Assembly: GCA_020435995.1 (NCBI GenBank)
Contig: JAGQYO010000007.1
Coordinates: 35,170-99,169, forward strand
Direction: 5' to 3'
Origin: Flavobacteriales bacterium
GTDB lineage: Bacteria > Bacteroidota > Bacteroidia > Flavobacteriales_G > Salibacteraceae
DNA: 64,000 nt
Position 1 is the stretch's first letter, and each line of letters starts with the position of its first letter. Below the pieces are notes generated by a model. The model ran no database searches, was not told the DNA's origin, and worked only from the letters and a program-made list of their open reading frames with translations. Below, piece by piece: positions 1 to 9,330 of this stretch. The translations under genes were made by a program, and so were the position numbers.

Positions 1-2
1 AA

Positions 3-983
3 GTTTTTTTTCTTCTTGCGGGAATGGTTTGTGTTGGTGAAAGTGCGTTTGCTCAGGATCCGATATTCTCACAATTCTACGCCAACCCATTATACCTTAA
101 CCCAGCATTAGCCGGGGTCGAGAGGTGTCCAAGGGTAATTTTAAACTATCGAAATCAGTGGCCAGGAATAGACAATGGCGGCGGGAATTATGTTACCTAT
201 AGCGCATCCTACGATCAGCATGTTGATGCCTTAAGTGGCGGACTTGGTTTGTTGCTTTTGCACGACCGAGAAGGAGCAAATGGGATTTTCAAAACCACAA
301 GAGCATCGTTAATTTATTCTTACAATTTGGCCGTTAATAGAAAACTTTCAATGAGATTTGGATTGGAAGCCACTTATTTCAATAAGGCCATTGATTGGAG
401 TCAGCTGACTTTTGGAGATATGATAGACGAGCGTTATGGCTTTATATACCCTACAAATGAAACGCCGGTAAATTCTAGTGTTCAAAATGTTGACTTCTCA
501 GGAGGTTGGTTGGCTTACACCAAGTTTTTTTATGGAGGTTTCGCAGTTCATCATCTTACCGAGCCCAATGAAACATTTCTTTTGGGAGAAGAGACAAAAC
601 TTCCTAGAAAATTAACGGCGCACATGGGTTTTGTATTACCAATAAACAAAAGATATCCCAAAGAAGGAGCCATATCTCCTAATATTTTGTTTCAGCAACA
701 AGGCCAAGAATTTTCGGGAAATCCAAATGCGCGTCAATTGTATCTGGGTATGTATGGCTACAAAGGCCCTATAGTAGGTGGTATATGGTATAGAGCTAAG
801 GATGCTTTTATAGTTCTTGTTGGTATCCATACTGATTATTTACGTTTTGGATATAGCTACGACATCACTACTTCAAAATTGACAAATGAATCAGGTGGTT
901 CTCATGAAATTTCATTAGCACTGTTATTTGATTGTAAGCCACAACGTAAGCGATTTAGACCCATTGCTTGCCCTAAATTCTAA
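3..983 (+). CDS. PorP/SprF family outer-membrane protein (5' partial)
   Basis: The reading frame is already open at the left edge. It encodes a hydrophobic signal-peptide stretch (VFFLLAGMVCVG) ahead of AFAQDP, so the true start lies outside the window and the first ATG at 24 is internal to the signal peptide. The mature part begins DPIFSQFYANPLYLNPALAG, the hallmark start of PorP/SprF proteins, followed by about 280 residues of alternating aromatic beta-strand pattern that suits an outer-membrane barrel. Members of this family partner large T9SS-secreted or gliding adhesins and are often encoded just downstream of them; the partner would lie left of the window. The gldJ gene follows after about 50 bp. 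The family assignment is strong. The specific partner is unknown. Confidence 0.9.
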   Translation, partial: VFFLLAGMVCVGESAFAQDPIFSQFYANPLYLNPALAGVERCPRVILNYRNQWPGIDNGGGNYVTYSASYDQHVDALSGGLGLLLLHDREGANGIFKTTRASLIYSYNLAVNRKLSMRFGLEATYFNKAIDWSQLTFGDMIDERYGFIYPTNETPVNSSVQNVDFSGGWLAYTKFFYGGFAVHHLTEPNETFLLGEETKLPRKLTAHMGFVLPINKRYPKEGAISPNILFQQQGQEFSGNPNARQLYLGMYGYKGPIVGGIWYRAKDAFIVLVGIHTDYLRFGYSYDITTSKLTNESGGSHEISLALLFDCKPQRKRFRPIACPKF

Positions 984-998
984 ATTTCAAAATACTAT

Positions 999-1006
999 TA
1001 TATTTG
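999..1006 (+). promoter_or_regulatory. Bacteroidota -7 box (TATATTTG) for gldJ
   Basis: TATATTTG matches the Bacteroidota consensus TAnnTTTG exactly and lies 30 bp before the preferred gldJ ATG at 1037. No clear TTTG -33 element is seen at the usual spacing. The box supports the 1037 start because the longer frame from 1004 would begin inside it. Confidence 0.5.
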
Positions 1007-1036
1007 AACCGGCGTTATTGCCTTAAATCTAGTACA

Positions 1037-2521
1037 ATGAAAACACTTAAATTATTTAGTTTTTTCAGCCTTATCGGACTCTTAACCTCATGTGGTTTAG
1101 AGCAATCATCTTCAACAGGCTGGAATTATAATGATCAAAAAAATGGTGGTTTTCAAAAAATGCCATTTGAAGAGCAGGAAACTGGTCCTAACTTGGTATT
1201 AATTGAAGGTGGAACATTCACCATGGGAAGAGTCGAACAAGACGTTTCGTATGAATGGAATAATTATCCAAAACGTGCCTCAGTTTCTTCTTTCTATATG
1301 GACGAAACGGAAGTAACCAATAACTTTTGGTTGGAATACTTGTATTGGCTTAAAAGAGTTTACGGCTTTGATTACCCCGAAGTAGTTACGAAGGCATTGC
1401 CAGATACTTTAGTTTGGAGAAGTAAATTAGCATACAATGAACCTTATGTCGATTATTACCTACGTCACCCTGCATACAGAGATTATCCAGTAGTAGGTGT
1501 TACTTGGCGTCAAGCAAGTGATTTCTGTCTATGGCGAACAGATAGGGTTAATGAGCATATCATGGTTCGTGAGGGCATTCTTGAGCATTATTTAGATCAA
1601 GTAGGTGAAGATAACTTTAATACTGATGCTTACTTAGCTGGACAGTATGAAAGTGGTAAAAAAATAGAAGGATTGCCCGATTTCAGCCCAAATGGAACTG
1701 GGTATAGAAGAGTTAGAATGGAAGATGGAATACTTCTTCCTAAGTACCGACTCCCAACTGAGGCTGAGTGGGAATATGCCGCTTATGGTTTAATTGGAAA
1801 CTCATTAGGAGAGCGTATTATTGAAAAAAGAATTTGGCCATGGAACGGTCACGCAGTAAGAAATCCTGAAGAAAAGTACATAGGTAGTATGATGGCCAAC
1901 TTTAAAAGAGGTCGAGGTGATAATATGGGTATTGCAGGCAAGCTGAATGACAACGCCGATGTTACTAACCCTGTGTATGCCTATTGGCCAAACGATTACG
2001 GATTGTACAACATGGCAGGTAACGTGAGTGAGTGGGTTATGGACATTTACCGACCGCTTAGCAGTGAAGATAATGACGATTTCAGACCATTTAGAGGTAA
2101 CGTTTTTGAAAAACTACTTGTAGATGAAGAAGGTTTTATCGCGGAAAAAGATTCATTAGGTAGACTGCAGAAAGTTGCCGTGACTGAAGAAGAAAACCTT
2201 GATAGAAGAAATTACCAGAGATCGGACAACATCAACTTCTTAGATGGTGATTACGAGTCTCATATTGATCAGTCTCATTGGAAGGAATTTGAAAACACTG
2301 ATGAGAAACTTACAGAAACTACCTACATGTATGAGTATGGTAAAAAATCTCTTATTCAAGATGACACTCGGGTATATAAAGGTGGCAGCTGGAGAGATAG
2401 AGCCTATTACATGAACCCTGGAACACGAAGAGCGCTTGAAGAAACCCAACGTACCTCTTATATTGGATTTAGGTGTGCAATGGACCGTGTTGGAAGTCCA
2501 ACAGGTCTTGGTGGAAATTGA
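1037..2521 (+). CDS. gldJ: Gliding motility / type IX secretion lipoprotein GldJ
   Basis: This 494-residue lipoprotein has a signal peptide ending in the lipobox LLTSC (Cys19). The rest is a formylglycine-generating-enzyme-like (FGE-sulfatase) domain starting near residue 47 with LIEGGTFTMG and ending with the family signature GGSWRDRAYYMNPGTR and YIGFRCAM. GldJ is needed for gliding and T9SS function in Flavobacterium and belongs to the same fold as GldK but is encoded apart from gldKLMN. The adjacent murF gene fits the usual GldJ neighbourhood as I recall it. The frame is open upstream to 1004, but the ATG at 1037 gives a clean signal peptide. GldK is the alternative, but no gldLMN follows. 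The fold lacks evidence of enzyme activity in this family. Confidence 0.88.
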   Translation: MKTLKLFSFFSLIGLLTSCGLEQSSSTGWNYNDQKNGGFQKMPFEEQETGPNLVLIEGGTFTMGRVEQDVSYEWNNYPKRASVSSFYMDETEVTNNFWLEYLYWLKRVYGFDYPEVVTKALPDTLVWRSKLAYNEPYVDYYLRHPAYRDYPVVGVTWRQASDFCLWRTDRVNEHIMVREGILEHYLDQVGEDNFNTDAYLAGQYESGKKIEGLPDFSPNGTGYRRVRMEDGILLPKYRLPTEAEWEYAAYGLIGNSLGERIIEKRIWPWNGHAVRNPEEKYIGSMMANFKRGRGDNMGIAGKLNDNADVTNPVYAYWPNDYGLYNMAGNVSEWVMDIYRPLSSEDNDDFRPFRGNVFEKLLVDEEGFIAEKDSLGRLQKVAVTEEENLDRRNYQRSDNINFLDGDYESHIDQSHWKEFENTDEKLTETTYMYEYGKKSLIQDDTRVYKGGSWRDRAYYMNPGTRRALEETQRTSYIGFRCAMDRVGSPTGLGGN

Positions 2522-2547
2522 TTTAATCAAAACATGATTTGATATTG

Positions 2548-2578
2548 AAAAAAGCTTCTCCTTTGGGGAAGCTTTTTT
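2548..2578 (+). terminator. Intrinsic terminator after gldJ
   Basis: A 14-bp stem (positions 2548-2561 with 2565-2578, one G-T pair) closes a 3-nt loop and ends in a run of six T. It sits 26 bp after the gldJ stop and only 6 bp before the murF ATG. Confidence 0.85.
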
Positions 2579-2584
2579 ATTTAT

Positions 2585-3850
2585 ATGAATTCGAACTTAT
2601 ACAATCTGTTTCAAGAGTGCCACCACGTGGTTTGCACCGATACAAGAAAGATTATTCCTAACTCTTTATTCTTTGCCCTAAAGGGAGAAAACTTCAATGG
2701 CAACCAATTCGCAACGGCTGCATTAGAAAGTGGGGCTAAATACGCTGTGATAGACGAGGAGGAATATCTTATTGATGAAAAAACTATTCTCGTTTCTGAC
2801 GTATTAAAAAGCCTTCAGAGTTTAGCCAATGAATACCGATTAACTTTAAACATTCCAATAATAGGGATCACAGGATCCAATGGAAAAACCACCTCTAAAG
2901 AATTAATCGGTCGTGTGTTAAGCCGAAAATACCGCGTTCACGTTACCCCCGGAAATTTCAACAATCACATTGGCTTGCCCCTAACCATACTTAGTGCACC
3001 ACCAAATTCAGAAATGCTGTTGCTCGAAATGGGAGATAACCATCCAGGCGAAATCAATCATCTTTGTGAAATAGCAGACCCTACTCATGGATTAATTACC
3101 AATGTAGGTAAAGATCATATCGAAGGATTTGGGTCCTTTGAAGCAAACAGACTGGCCAAAAAAGAATTATTCGATTATTTAAATGCTCACGGCGGGATAT
3201 GTTTTGTGCCTAAATTCGAGTCTGATGTGGTGAAAATGGTCCCACCGAGAGCAAAGAAAATTAGCCTTGGGAATGAGCTTAAACCAGAATTATCAAATCC
3301 CTTTGTTCGTTATTCGAATGCTAGTAAAAAAATGATTACCACCCATTTTATAGGTGACTATAATTTCAAGAATATTGAGATGGCTTACTCCATTGGAAAG
3401 CACTTTAAGGTAGATGAACAGCTTATTCATGAAGCAATCGCGAGTTACACGCCTCAAAACAACCGATCACAATTTATCGAAACCAAAACCAATTCTATTT
3501 TTCTGGATGCCTACAATGCCAATCCATCTTCGGTTGATCTGGCACTTCAAAGTTTTGCAAAGCAGAAGCTCAAAGTGCATCGAATCGCCATTTTGGGAGA
3601 TATGCTGGAGCTCGGAAATGTGAGCAATGAAGAACACGAAAGAATCATTGAACAAGTTAATCAGACCTCCATTACCCCATACTTTGTAGGTAAAGAATAT
3701 GGGAAATTAGCACATCCCAAAAAGGGGAAATTCTTCTTGGACAGGTTTGAGCTTATTGAGTTCCTAAAAAATAGTCCAATTACAAATAGTCAAGTCCTTA
3801 TTAAAGGATCAAGAGGAATAAGACTTGAAGAAGTATTAGCATACCTATAA
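2585..3850 (+). CDS. murF: UDP-N-acetylmuramoyl-tripeptide--D-alanyl-D-alanine ligase
   Basis: MurF adds D-Ala-D-Ala to UDP-MurNAc-tripeptide in the cytoplasm, the last soluble step of peptidoglycan precursor assembly. The 421-residue protein shows the Mur-ligase ATP loop GITGSNGKTT (residues 94-103), the TNVGKDH motif of the central domain, and the FLDAYNANPSS motif that starts the C-terminal domain. The length is typical of the family, and CTDTRKI at the N terminus fits the MurF-type UDP-binding domain. The ATG lies 6 bp after a strong terminator hairpin. The 3' end overlaps the convergent glyS gene by 6 bp. Confidence 0.96.
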   Translation: MNSNLYNLFQECHHVVCTDTRKIIPNSLFFALKGENFNGNQFATAALESGAKYAVIDEEEYLIDEKTILVSDVLKSLQSLANEYRLTLNIPIIGITGSNGKTTSKELIGRVLSRKYRVHVTPGNFNNHIGLPLTILSAPPNSEMLLLEMGDNHPGEINHLCEIADPTHGLITNVGKDHIEGFGSFEANRLAKKELFDYLNAHGGICFVPKFESDVVKMVPPRAKKISLGNELKPELSNPFVRYSNASKKMITTHFIGDYNFKNIEMAYSIGKHFKVDEQLIHEAIASYTPQNNRSQFIETKTNSIFLDAYNANPSSVDLALQSFAKQKLKVHRIAILGDMLELGNVSNEEHERIIEQVNQTSITPYFVGKEYGKLAHPKKGKFFLDRFELIEFLKNSPITNSQVLIKGSRGIRLEEVLAYL

Positions 3851-5389
3851 CTTCGCCAACAAGACATTCATGTTAGTCTTGGCATTCAAGGTGCTTTTTA
3901 GCTCCGAAACGGAAACCCTAATTTGAGTCATTGAATCTCGTTCACGAAGGGTTACTGTGTTATCCTCCAGAGTTTGGTGATCAACGGTTACACAATAAGG
4001 CGTACCAATGGCATCTTGTCTTCTATACCTTTTGCCAATCGCATCTTTTTCGTCGTACTGAAGGTTAAAATCGTACCTCAATTCATTTAATATTTCTGTT
4101 CCTTTTTCGGGAAGCCCGTCTTTTTTTAATAAGGGCAGAATGGCACATTTAACGGGGGCTAATGGGGCTGGAATTCTTAAAACCGTTCGTTCGCTTCCGT
4201 CTTCTAGTTTCTCTTCACAAAGCGAAGAAGAAAGTACGGCCAAAAACATTCTATCCAGACCAATTGAAGTTTCAATCACGTAAGGTATGTAGTTCTTATT
4301 TTCAACAGGGTCGAAATATTGAAGTTTCTTTCCAGACGCCTCTTCGTGACTTTTTAAGTCAAAATCGGTACGCGAATGAATACCTTCAAGCTCCTTAAAC
4401 CCCATAGGGAAGTCAAACTCAATATCACAAGCTGCGTTGGCGTAATGGGCCAATTTAATGTGATCATGAATTCGGTAATTTTCTTCGCCCATTCCCAAGG
4501 CATTATGCCATTTCATCCGGGATTCTTTCCAGTACTCGTACCATGCCATTTCTTCTCCGGGTTTCACAAAAAACTGCATTTCCATCTGTTCAAATTCCCG
4601 CATTCTGAAAATAAACTGCCTTGCAACTATCTCATTTCTAAAAGCTTTTCCTGTTTGGGCTATGCCAAAAGGGATTTTCATTCTACCTGTTTTCTGAACA
4701 TTTAAAAAATTCACGAAAATTCCTTGACAAGTCTCTGGTCTTAAGTAGATTTTGCTTGCATCATCAGTAGTTGAACCTAGTTCGGTACTAAACATTAAGT
4801 TAAATTGCCTTACATCGGTCCAATTTGAGGTGCCACTAATTGGGCAAACTATTCCTAGTTCTTCAATCAATTTCTTGAGTCCACCTAAGTTATCCGAAGC
4901 TAAAAGATCTCTCATTTTAGAACTTACCTCATCGATTTTCTCTTGGTAACCTACCACTCGTGGGTTAGTTTTCACAAACATTTCCTTGTCGAAATTCTCA
5001 CCAAATCTTGATTCGGCCTTGGTCACCTCTTTTTGAATCTTTTGAATGCGAATTTTTTCCATGTAGTCCTCCAACAAAACATCAGCTCGGTAGCGTTTTT
5101 TACTGTCTTTGTTGTCAATTAATGGATCGTTGAATGCATCAACGTGGCCAGAAGCTTTCCAGGTAGTGGGGTGCATGAAAATAGCAGCATCAATCCCCAC
5201 GATGTTGTCATTGAGCTGCACCATAGACTTCCACCAATACTCTCGAATGTTTTTCTTCAACTCCGCACCATATTGGCCATAATCATAAGTTGCACTTAGT
5301 CCATCATATATTTCACTAGAAGGGAAAACAAACCCGTATTCTTTTGAATGGGAAATTATTCTTTTCAGTAAATCATCGCCTGTAGCCAT
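3845..5389 (-). CDS. glyS: Glycyl-tRNA synthetase (dimeric class II type)
   Basis: This 514-residue enzyme charges tRNA-Gly. It is the single-chain alpha2 type, not the bacterial alpha2beta2 GlyQ/GlyS type. It opens with GFVFPSSEIYDGLSATYDYG, carries RPETCQGIF at 217-223 and the motif-2-like FGIAQTGKAFRNEI at 241-254, and ends with an anticodon-binding domain (AILPLLKKDG, YDEKDAIGKRYRRQDAIGTP). The ATG at 5389 leaves a normal N terminus. A -7-like CAAGTTTA (TAAACTTG on the gene strand, one mismatch) at 5409-5416 may be its own promoter. The gene follows the Nudix gene with a 53-bp gap and converges on murF with a 6-bp overlap. Confidence 0.96.
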   Translation of the reverse strand: MATGDDLLKRIISHSKEYGFVFPSSEIYDGLSATYDYGQYGAELKKNIREYWWKSMVQLNDNIVGIDAAIFMHPTTWKASGHVDAFNDPLIDNKDSKKRYRADVLLEDYMEKIRIQKIQKEVTKAESRFGENFDKEMFVKTNPRVVGYQEKIDEVSSKMRDLLASDNLGGLKKLIEELGIVCPISGTSNWTDVRQFNLMFSTELGSTTDDASKIYLRPETCQGIFVNFLNVQKTGRMKIPFGIAQTGKAFRNEIVARQFIFRMREFEQMEMQFFVKPGEEMAWYEYWKESRMKWHNALGMGEENYRIHDHIKLAHYANAACDIEFDFPMGFKELEGIHSRTDFDLKSHEEASGKKLQYFDPVENKNYIPYVIETSIGLDRMFLAVLSSSLCEEKLEDGSERTVLRIPAPLAPVKCAILPLLKKDGLPEKGTEILNELRYDFNLQYDEKDAIGKRYRRQDAIGTPYCVTVDHQTLEDNTVTLRERDSMTQIRVSVSELKSTLNAKTNMNVLLAKL

Positions 5390-5442
5390 CTTTTCTTCAA
5401 TTAGGCTGCAAGTTTACAATGAAATAAAGGAGAATCGAATGA

Positions 5443-6087
5443 CTATTGCCATCTTTTACTCAATGCGAGAAACTCAGACAAAATCATTGCGGTAGCACCC
5501 CAAACCTTGTGACCATTGATGTTAAAAGCTGGCGCTTTGATGGTGTAATTTCTATTGCCCGAAATGAATGACTCTTGAACAACCCTTGGGTCAGCCATAA
5601 AATCTATTAAATCCACTTCCAATATGGAGCAAACTTCAACTGGGTCGGGGGTTATTTTTAGTTGCTGATGGGAATAAGCCAAAAGAGGTTGTACAAAAAA
5701 ACTACTTGGTGGAATGAATACTGGTGTTAGATTTCCTACTATGTCTATTTCGCTTTTTGACACTCCTATTTCTTCTTCAAATTCGCGCAAAGCAGTAGCT
5801 CTTAAATCTACATCGTGGGTTTCCTTTTTTCCACCAGGTAGACTGATCTGGCCACTGTGAGGGCCACTATAACAATTGCGCTCCATCAAAACGAAATGAG
5901 GTCTTTCCATTTTTGGATAAAGACATAACAGCACTGCACTTTCTAAAATTGGCTTTGGATGATCGTTCATGGCTTTTTCCAAAGAAGTTCTGCCCCTAGG
6001 TGACATTAAGTCCTGAGCTTCAGAGCCAGGCAAACCTACGGTCATAGATTCTTGAATTACTTTTAGAAATTCACTATAGGGAGTCAA
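5443..6087 (-). CDS. Nudix hydrolase, CoA pyrophosphatase-like (NudL family)
   Basis: The 214-residue protein has the UPF0035-type signature HSGQISLPGG directly followed by a Nudix box ending ALREFEEEIGV, as in NudL-type CoA diphosphatases, which split CoA into 3',5'-ADP and phosphopantetheine. The spacing from the LPGG to the REFEEE helix is the longer form seen in this subfamily. The chosen start is TTG at 6087, which overlaps the radA stop as TTGA. The next ATG (6048) would cut into the segment GLPGSEAQDLMSPRGR that is conserved in the family as I recall it, so the TTG is favoured. It is translationally coupled to radA. Substrate is inferred from family only. Confidence 0.85.
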   Translation of the reverse strand: MTPYSEFLKVIQESMTVGLPGSEAQDLMSPRGRTSLEKAMNDHPKPILESAVLLCLYPKMERPHFVLMERNCYSGPHSGQISLPGGKKETHDVDLRATALREFEEEIGVSKSEIDIVGNLTPVFIPPSSFFVQPLLAYSHQQLKITPDPVEVCSILEVDLIDFMADPRVVQESFISGNRNYTIKAPAFNINGHKVWGATAMILSEFLALSKRWQ

Positions 6088-7436
6088 GCGAAAAGTAAAT
6101 TGAAAACATCTCCGATGCGCTTGTTCGAAATCACCTCAATGTTTTTTGATTTTACTACGGAAGAATAACCAGAAACAAAAATACGCTCGAATCCGAGTTT
6201 CTCTGCCTCTACAATTCTTTGGTCTAATCGGCTTACAGGCCTAACTTCTCCAGATAAACCGATTTCGGCTGCAAAACAATCCTTCGTAGAAATCGCAATA
6301 TCCTCACTTGAGGAAAGAATCGCTGCAATTACACCTAAATCGATCGCGGGATCATCCACCCTGAGCCCTCCTGCCATGTTAAGAAACACATCTTTTGCGC
6401 CGAGTCGAAAGCCCATTCGTTTTTCTAAAACAGCAAGCAGCATAGACAAACGGCGCAAATCAAAGCCAGTACAACTTCTTTGTGGCGTGCCATATACTGC
6501 AGAGCTGACTAAGGCTTGGGATTCGATAAGGAGCGGTCGCATTCCTTCAATCGACGCAGAAATAGCAATACCGCTGTATGCCTCATCTCTATTTCCTATG
6601 AGTACTTCTGATGGGTTTCTTACTTCAATCAATCCTTTTTCAGTCATTTCAAAAATGCCGAGTTCGTTAGTAGAGCCAAAGCGATTTTTTACCGACCGTA
6701 TGATGCGATAAACGTGGTTGCGCTGCCCTTCAAATGACAGAACCGTATCTACCATGTGCTCTAGCACTTTGGGCCCAGCAATATTGCCATCTTTGGTAAT
6801 GTGTCCTACAAGGATTATTGGTATGTTATTTTGCTTGGAAAAATGCATGAACTCAGCTGTACATTCCCTGATTTGAGAAATACTACCAGGAGTACTTTCA
6901 AGATGGCTACTTTCAAGTGTTTGAACTGAATCAATAATGACCAATTCAGGTTGAACTTGGTTGATTTGATGAATAATTTTTTCAGTGTTGGTTTCTGAGT
7001 AGATATAACACAATTCATTTGCGTTTTCTAAACGCTCGGCCCTCATCTTTATCTGCTGGCCACTTTCTTCGCCTGAAACATACATCACTTTTCGACCCTT
7101 TAAGAGAAGCGCGAGTTGTAACAATATTGTAGACTTTCCTATTCCAGGTTCACCGCCTAATAAACTCAGGGAACCAGGAACAATTCCGCCACCAAATACC
7201 CTGTTTAATTCTTGAATTGGCAGTGGTAACCTTGGCTGAGCATGAGGAGAAATTTCATGAATTTGGATGGGTTTGGTCTCAACTTTTAAATTTTCGTTGT
7301 GGTATTTCTCTTTTTTAGAAACAATGAGTTCTTCAACTATTGTATTCCATTCGCCACAAGAACTGCATTTCCCCATCCATTTGGAAAAAGAAGCGCCACA
7401 ACTCTGGCAATTGTAAACCGATTTTGCCTTAGCCAC
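6084..7436 (-). CDS. radA: DNA repair protein RadA (Sms)
   Basis: RadA is a RecA-like branch-migration ATPase acting in recombinational repair. The 450-residue protein has the N-terminal four-cysteine zinc finger (Cys10, 13, 24, 27), Walker A GGEPGIGKST at 94-103, the RadA-specific KNRFG motif at 250-254, and a C-terminal Lon-protease-like domain (GGLRVDDPAIDLGVIAAI, FAAEIGLSGEVRPV). The start is GTG at 7436. It overlaps rfaE2 by 8 bp and the Nudix gene by 4 bp, so it lies mid-operon. Confidence 0.97.
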   Translation of the reverse strand: MAKAKSVYNCQSCGASFSKWMGKCSSCGEWNTIVEELIVSKKEKYHNENLKVETKPIQIHEISPHAQPRLPLPIQELNRVFGGGIVPGSLSLLGGEPGIGKSTILLQLALLLKGRKVMYVSGEESGQQIKMRAERLENANELCYIYSETNTEKIIHQINQVQPELVIIDSVQTLESSHLESTPGSISQIRECTAEFMHFSKQNNIPIILVGHITKDGNIAGPKVLEHMVDTVLSFEGQRNHVYRIIRSVKNRFGSTNELGIFEMTEKGLIEVRNPSEVLIGNRDEAYSGIAISASIEGMRPLLIESQALVSSAVYGTPQRSCTGFDLRRLSMLLAVLEKRMGFRLGAKDVFLNMAGGLRVDDPAIDLGVIAAILSSSEDIAISTKDCFAAEIGLSGEVRPVSRLDQRIVEAEKLGFERIFVSGYSSVVKSKNIEVISNKRIGDVFNLLFA

Positions 7437-7959
7437 CTTTCAGGGAGTTCAGTATTTTCATTTCTATTGCCGATGTAGAATAGCCCTCTACGAACGGAAT
7501 GGTAAGTACCTTGCCCTGATATCCTCTCACTTCGTTAGAACCAACTATGTAACTCTTTTTAGATGAATTTAATTCACCTACATCATAATCCCCCCCTTTA
7601 ACGAGTACATCTGGTTTTATCAATTCAATTAATCGCAATGGAGTTTCATCATCAAACTCCACAATCGCATCAACAAAATGTAATGACGCCATAATCAAGG
7701 ACCTGCTCTCAAAACTCTGAATTGGCCGGGCAATCCCTTTATTAAGTGATTTGACTGAATTATCAGAATTTACGGCTACTATTAAGACATCTCCTAAGTC
7801 GCGGGCTTTAGATAAATAATCAATGTGTCCCGCATGCATAAGGTCAAAGCAGCCATTGGTAAAAACTATTTTATTATCAGTTAACCTCCAACGACAAAGC
7901 TGGCGAATCAATCCTTCTTCCGAAAATATCTTTCTATGAATTATTTCAAGCTGGTTCAT
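7429..7959 (-). CDS. rfaE2: D-glycero-beta-D-manno-heptose 1-phosphate adenylyltransferase
   Basis: This 176-residue nucleotidyltransferase corresponds to the C-terminal domain of HldE (RfaE). It activates heptose-1-phosphate with ATP for LPS core synthesis. The cytidylyltransferase-fold motif FTNGCFDLMHAGHIDYL is at residues 33-49, with HAGH at 42-45. The kinase half of HldE is not in this window, so the two activities are encoded separately, as is common in Bacteroidota. It overlaps radA by 8 bp and the upstream flippase-like gene by 14 bp. Confidence 0.9.
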   Translation of the reverse strand: MNQLEIIHRKIFSEEGLIRQLCRWRLTDNKIVFTNGCFDLMHAGHIDYLSKARDLGDVLIVAVNSDNSVKSLNKGIARPIQSFESRSLIMASLHFVDAIVEFDDETPLRLIELIKPDVLVKGGDYDVGELNSSKKSYIVGSNEVRGYQGKVLTIPFVEGYSTSAIEMKILNSLKGG

Positions 7960-8947
7960 CTTGAAATTGTCTATTATATATAGGCATTAACATAAATGAA
8001 AGAGCTCCAAAGAAGAGCAAAAGAACTGTCTGAGCCGCCCAAACTATCCAACCAAATGCACCACCAGTATTTTTATCTACTTCATAAAGCATGAGTACGG
8101 CTTGAATAGCCAACGGGTAGGCGCCAATGCCTCCATTGGTCAACACAATGGTAAAGCCGCCCAATACAAAGCCTGTAAGAATGCCTCCAAAAGGTACTCC
8201 GCTGGTTTCGGGAAGGCTAAAAAAGCAGACATAAAACATGGCAACATACATTAGCCAAATAAATATGGTATGTCCAATGAACTCCCATTTTTGTTTCATT
8301 TTCAAAATAGAAATCACCCCCTCAAATAAGCCGTAAATAAATCCTCTTATTTTGACAAGTAAGGGATGCTGAAATGACTTATTAAAAAACAAAAACAGAA
8401 GTGATCCACCTCCACCAAAAAGAAGAATTACAAGCACCAACAAAACACCCATCGAAAATTTGGATTTAATAGCTTCAGCTATTTCAAACACCATCCCACC
8501 AATCACTTCCATTTGAATAAACACCACAGCAATGGTTACCAAAATCAAAATAATCAAATCCGCGATTCGCTCTGCAATAACAGTCCCCAAGAGCTTTTCA
8601 AATGGAATTTTCTCGTATTTGGTCATTACTCCACATCTCGTAAATTCTCCAAGTCTAGGCACCGCCAAGTTTACCAAATACGCAATCATAACGGCAAAGA
8701 AACTGTTCCAATATTTAGGTTTATAACCAAGTGGACTTAGGGTAAAACTCCATCTGTAGGCTCGGCTCAAATGGCTTAACATAGCAAACAAAAAAGACAG
8801 GAGAATCCACCAATAATTGGCACTTTCAAATGACCCATAAATTTGATTCAGGTCATCATCACTTAAGTCTTTAATAAAATACCAAATTAGAAATACCCCA
8901 AGAGCTAGCGGTAGTACCACTTTGAAAAGCGTCGCTATTCTCTTCAT
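7946..8947 (-). CDS. Integral membrane protein, lysylphosphatidylglycerol-synthase TM / UPF0104 family
   Basis: This 333-residue protein has about eight hydrophobic segments and the family pattern with SRAYRW near residue 61 and an AVPRLGEFTRCGVM segment near residue 95 typical of the AglD/MprF-type membrane domain (YbhN/UPF0104). The cytoplasmic synthase domain of MprF is absent. Related proteins are suspected lipid flippases or glycan-transfer membrane subunits, but its substrate cannot be told from sequence. The ATG at 8947 is preferred over the TTG one codon upstream. It lies between panD (4-bp gap) and rfaE2 (14-bp overlap); the latter hints at a link to envelope glycolipids. Confidence 0.8.
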   Translation of the reverse strand: MKRIATLFKVVLPLALGVFLIWYFIKDLSDDDLNQIYGSFESANYWWILLSFLFAMLSHLSRAYRWSFTLSPLGYKPKYWNSFFAVMIAYLVNLAVPRLGEFTRCGVMTKYEKIPFEKLLGTVIAERIADLIILILVTIAVVFIQMEVIGGMVFEIAEAIKSKFSMGVLLVLVILLFGGGGSLLFLFFNKSFQHPLLVKIRGFIYGLFEGVISILKMKQKWEFIGHTIFIWLMYVAMFYVCFFSLPETSGVPFGGILTGFVLGGFTIVLTNGGIGAYPLAIQAVLMLYEVDKNTGGAFGWIVWAAQTVLLLFFGALSFMLMPIYNRQFQDEPA

Positions 8948-8951
8948 CAAA

Positions 8952-9302
8952 CTATTTTAGCGTGTTATTGGTTTCATTAGGGAAAACAATCGAAGGCTTG
9001 AAAGATTTCGCCTCTTCAAAATCCATAATTGCGTAAGAAATAATAATGATGATATCATTTACAGATACACGACGGGCGGCAGGCCCATTCAAGCAAACTT
9101 CACCTGAATTTTCCTTGCCAGTAATTACATACGTTTCAAGGCGTTCACCATTATTTACATTCACAATTTGAACTTTTTCGCCCTCTATTAGGTTCGAAGC
9201 CCTCATTAGCACAGGATCAATGGTGATACTGCCTATATAATTCAAATCCGCCTCGGTTACCTTAACCCGGTGGATTTTGGATTTCATGACTTGCACTTGC
9301 AT
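8952..9302 (-). CDS. panD: Aspartate 1-decarboxylase (pyruvoyl-dependent)
   Basis: PanD makes beta-alanine from aspartate for pantothenate and CoA synthesis. The 116-residue proenzyme has the self-cleavage site Gly24-Ser25 in YIGSITID, at the same residue number as in E. coli PanD, which confirms the ATG at 9302. Lys9 and His11 in [10 protein letters not shown] match the family active site, as does LNGPAARRV. It is 28 bp downstream of panC, so both branches feeding pantothenate synthase sit in one operon. Confidence 0.97.
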   Translation of the reverse strand: MQVQVMKSKIHRVKVTEADLNYIGSITIDPVLMRASNLIEGEKVQIVNVNNGERLETYVITGKENSGEVCLNGPAARRVSVNDIIIIISYAIMDFEEAKSFKPSIVFPNETNNTLK

Positions 9303-9330
9303 ACGGGCTGCAAAATTAATATTCTGTTGC

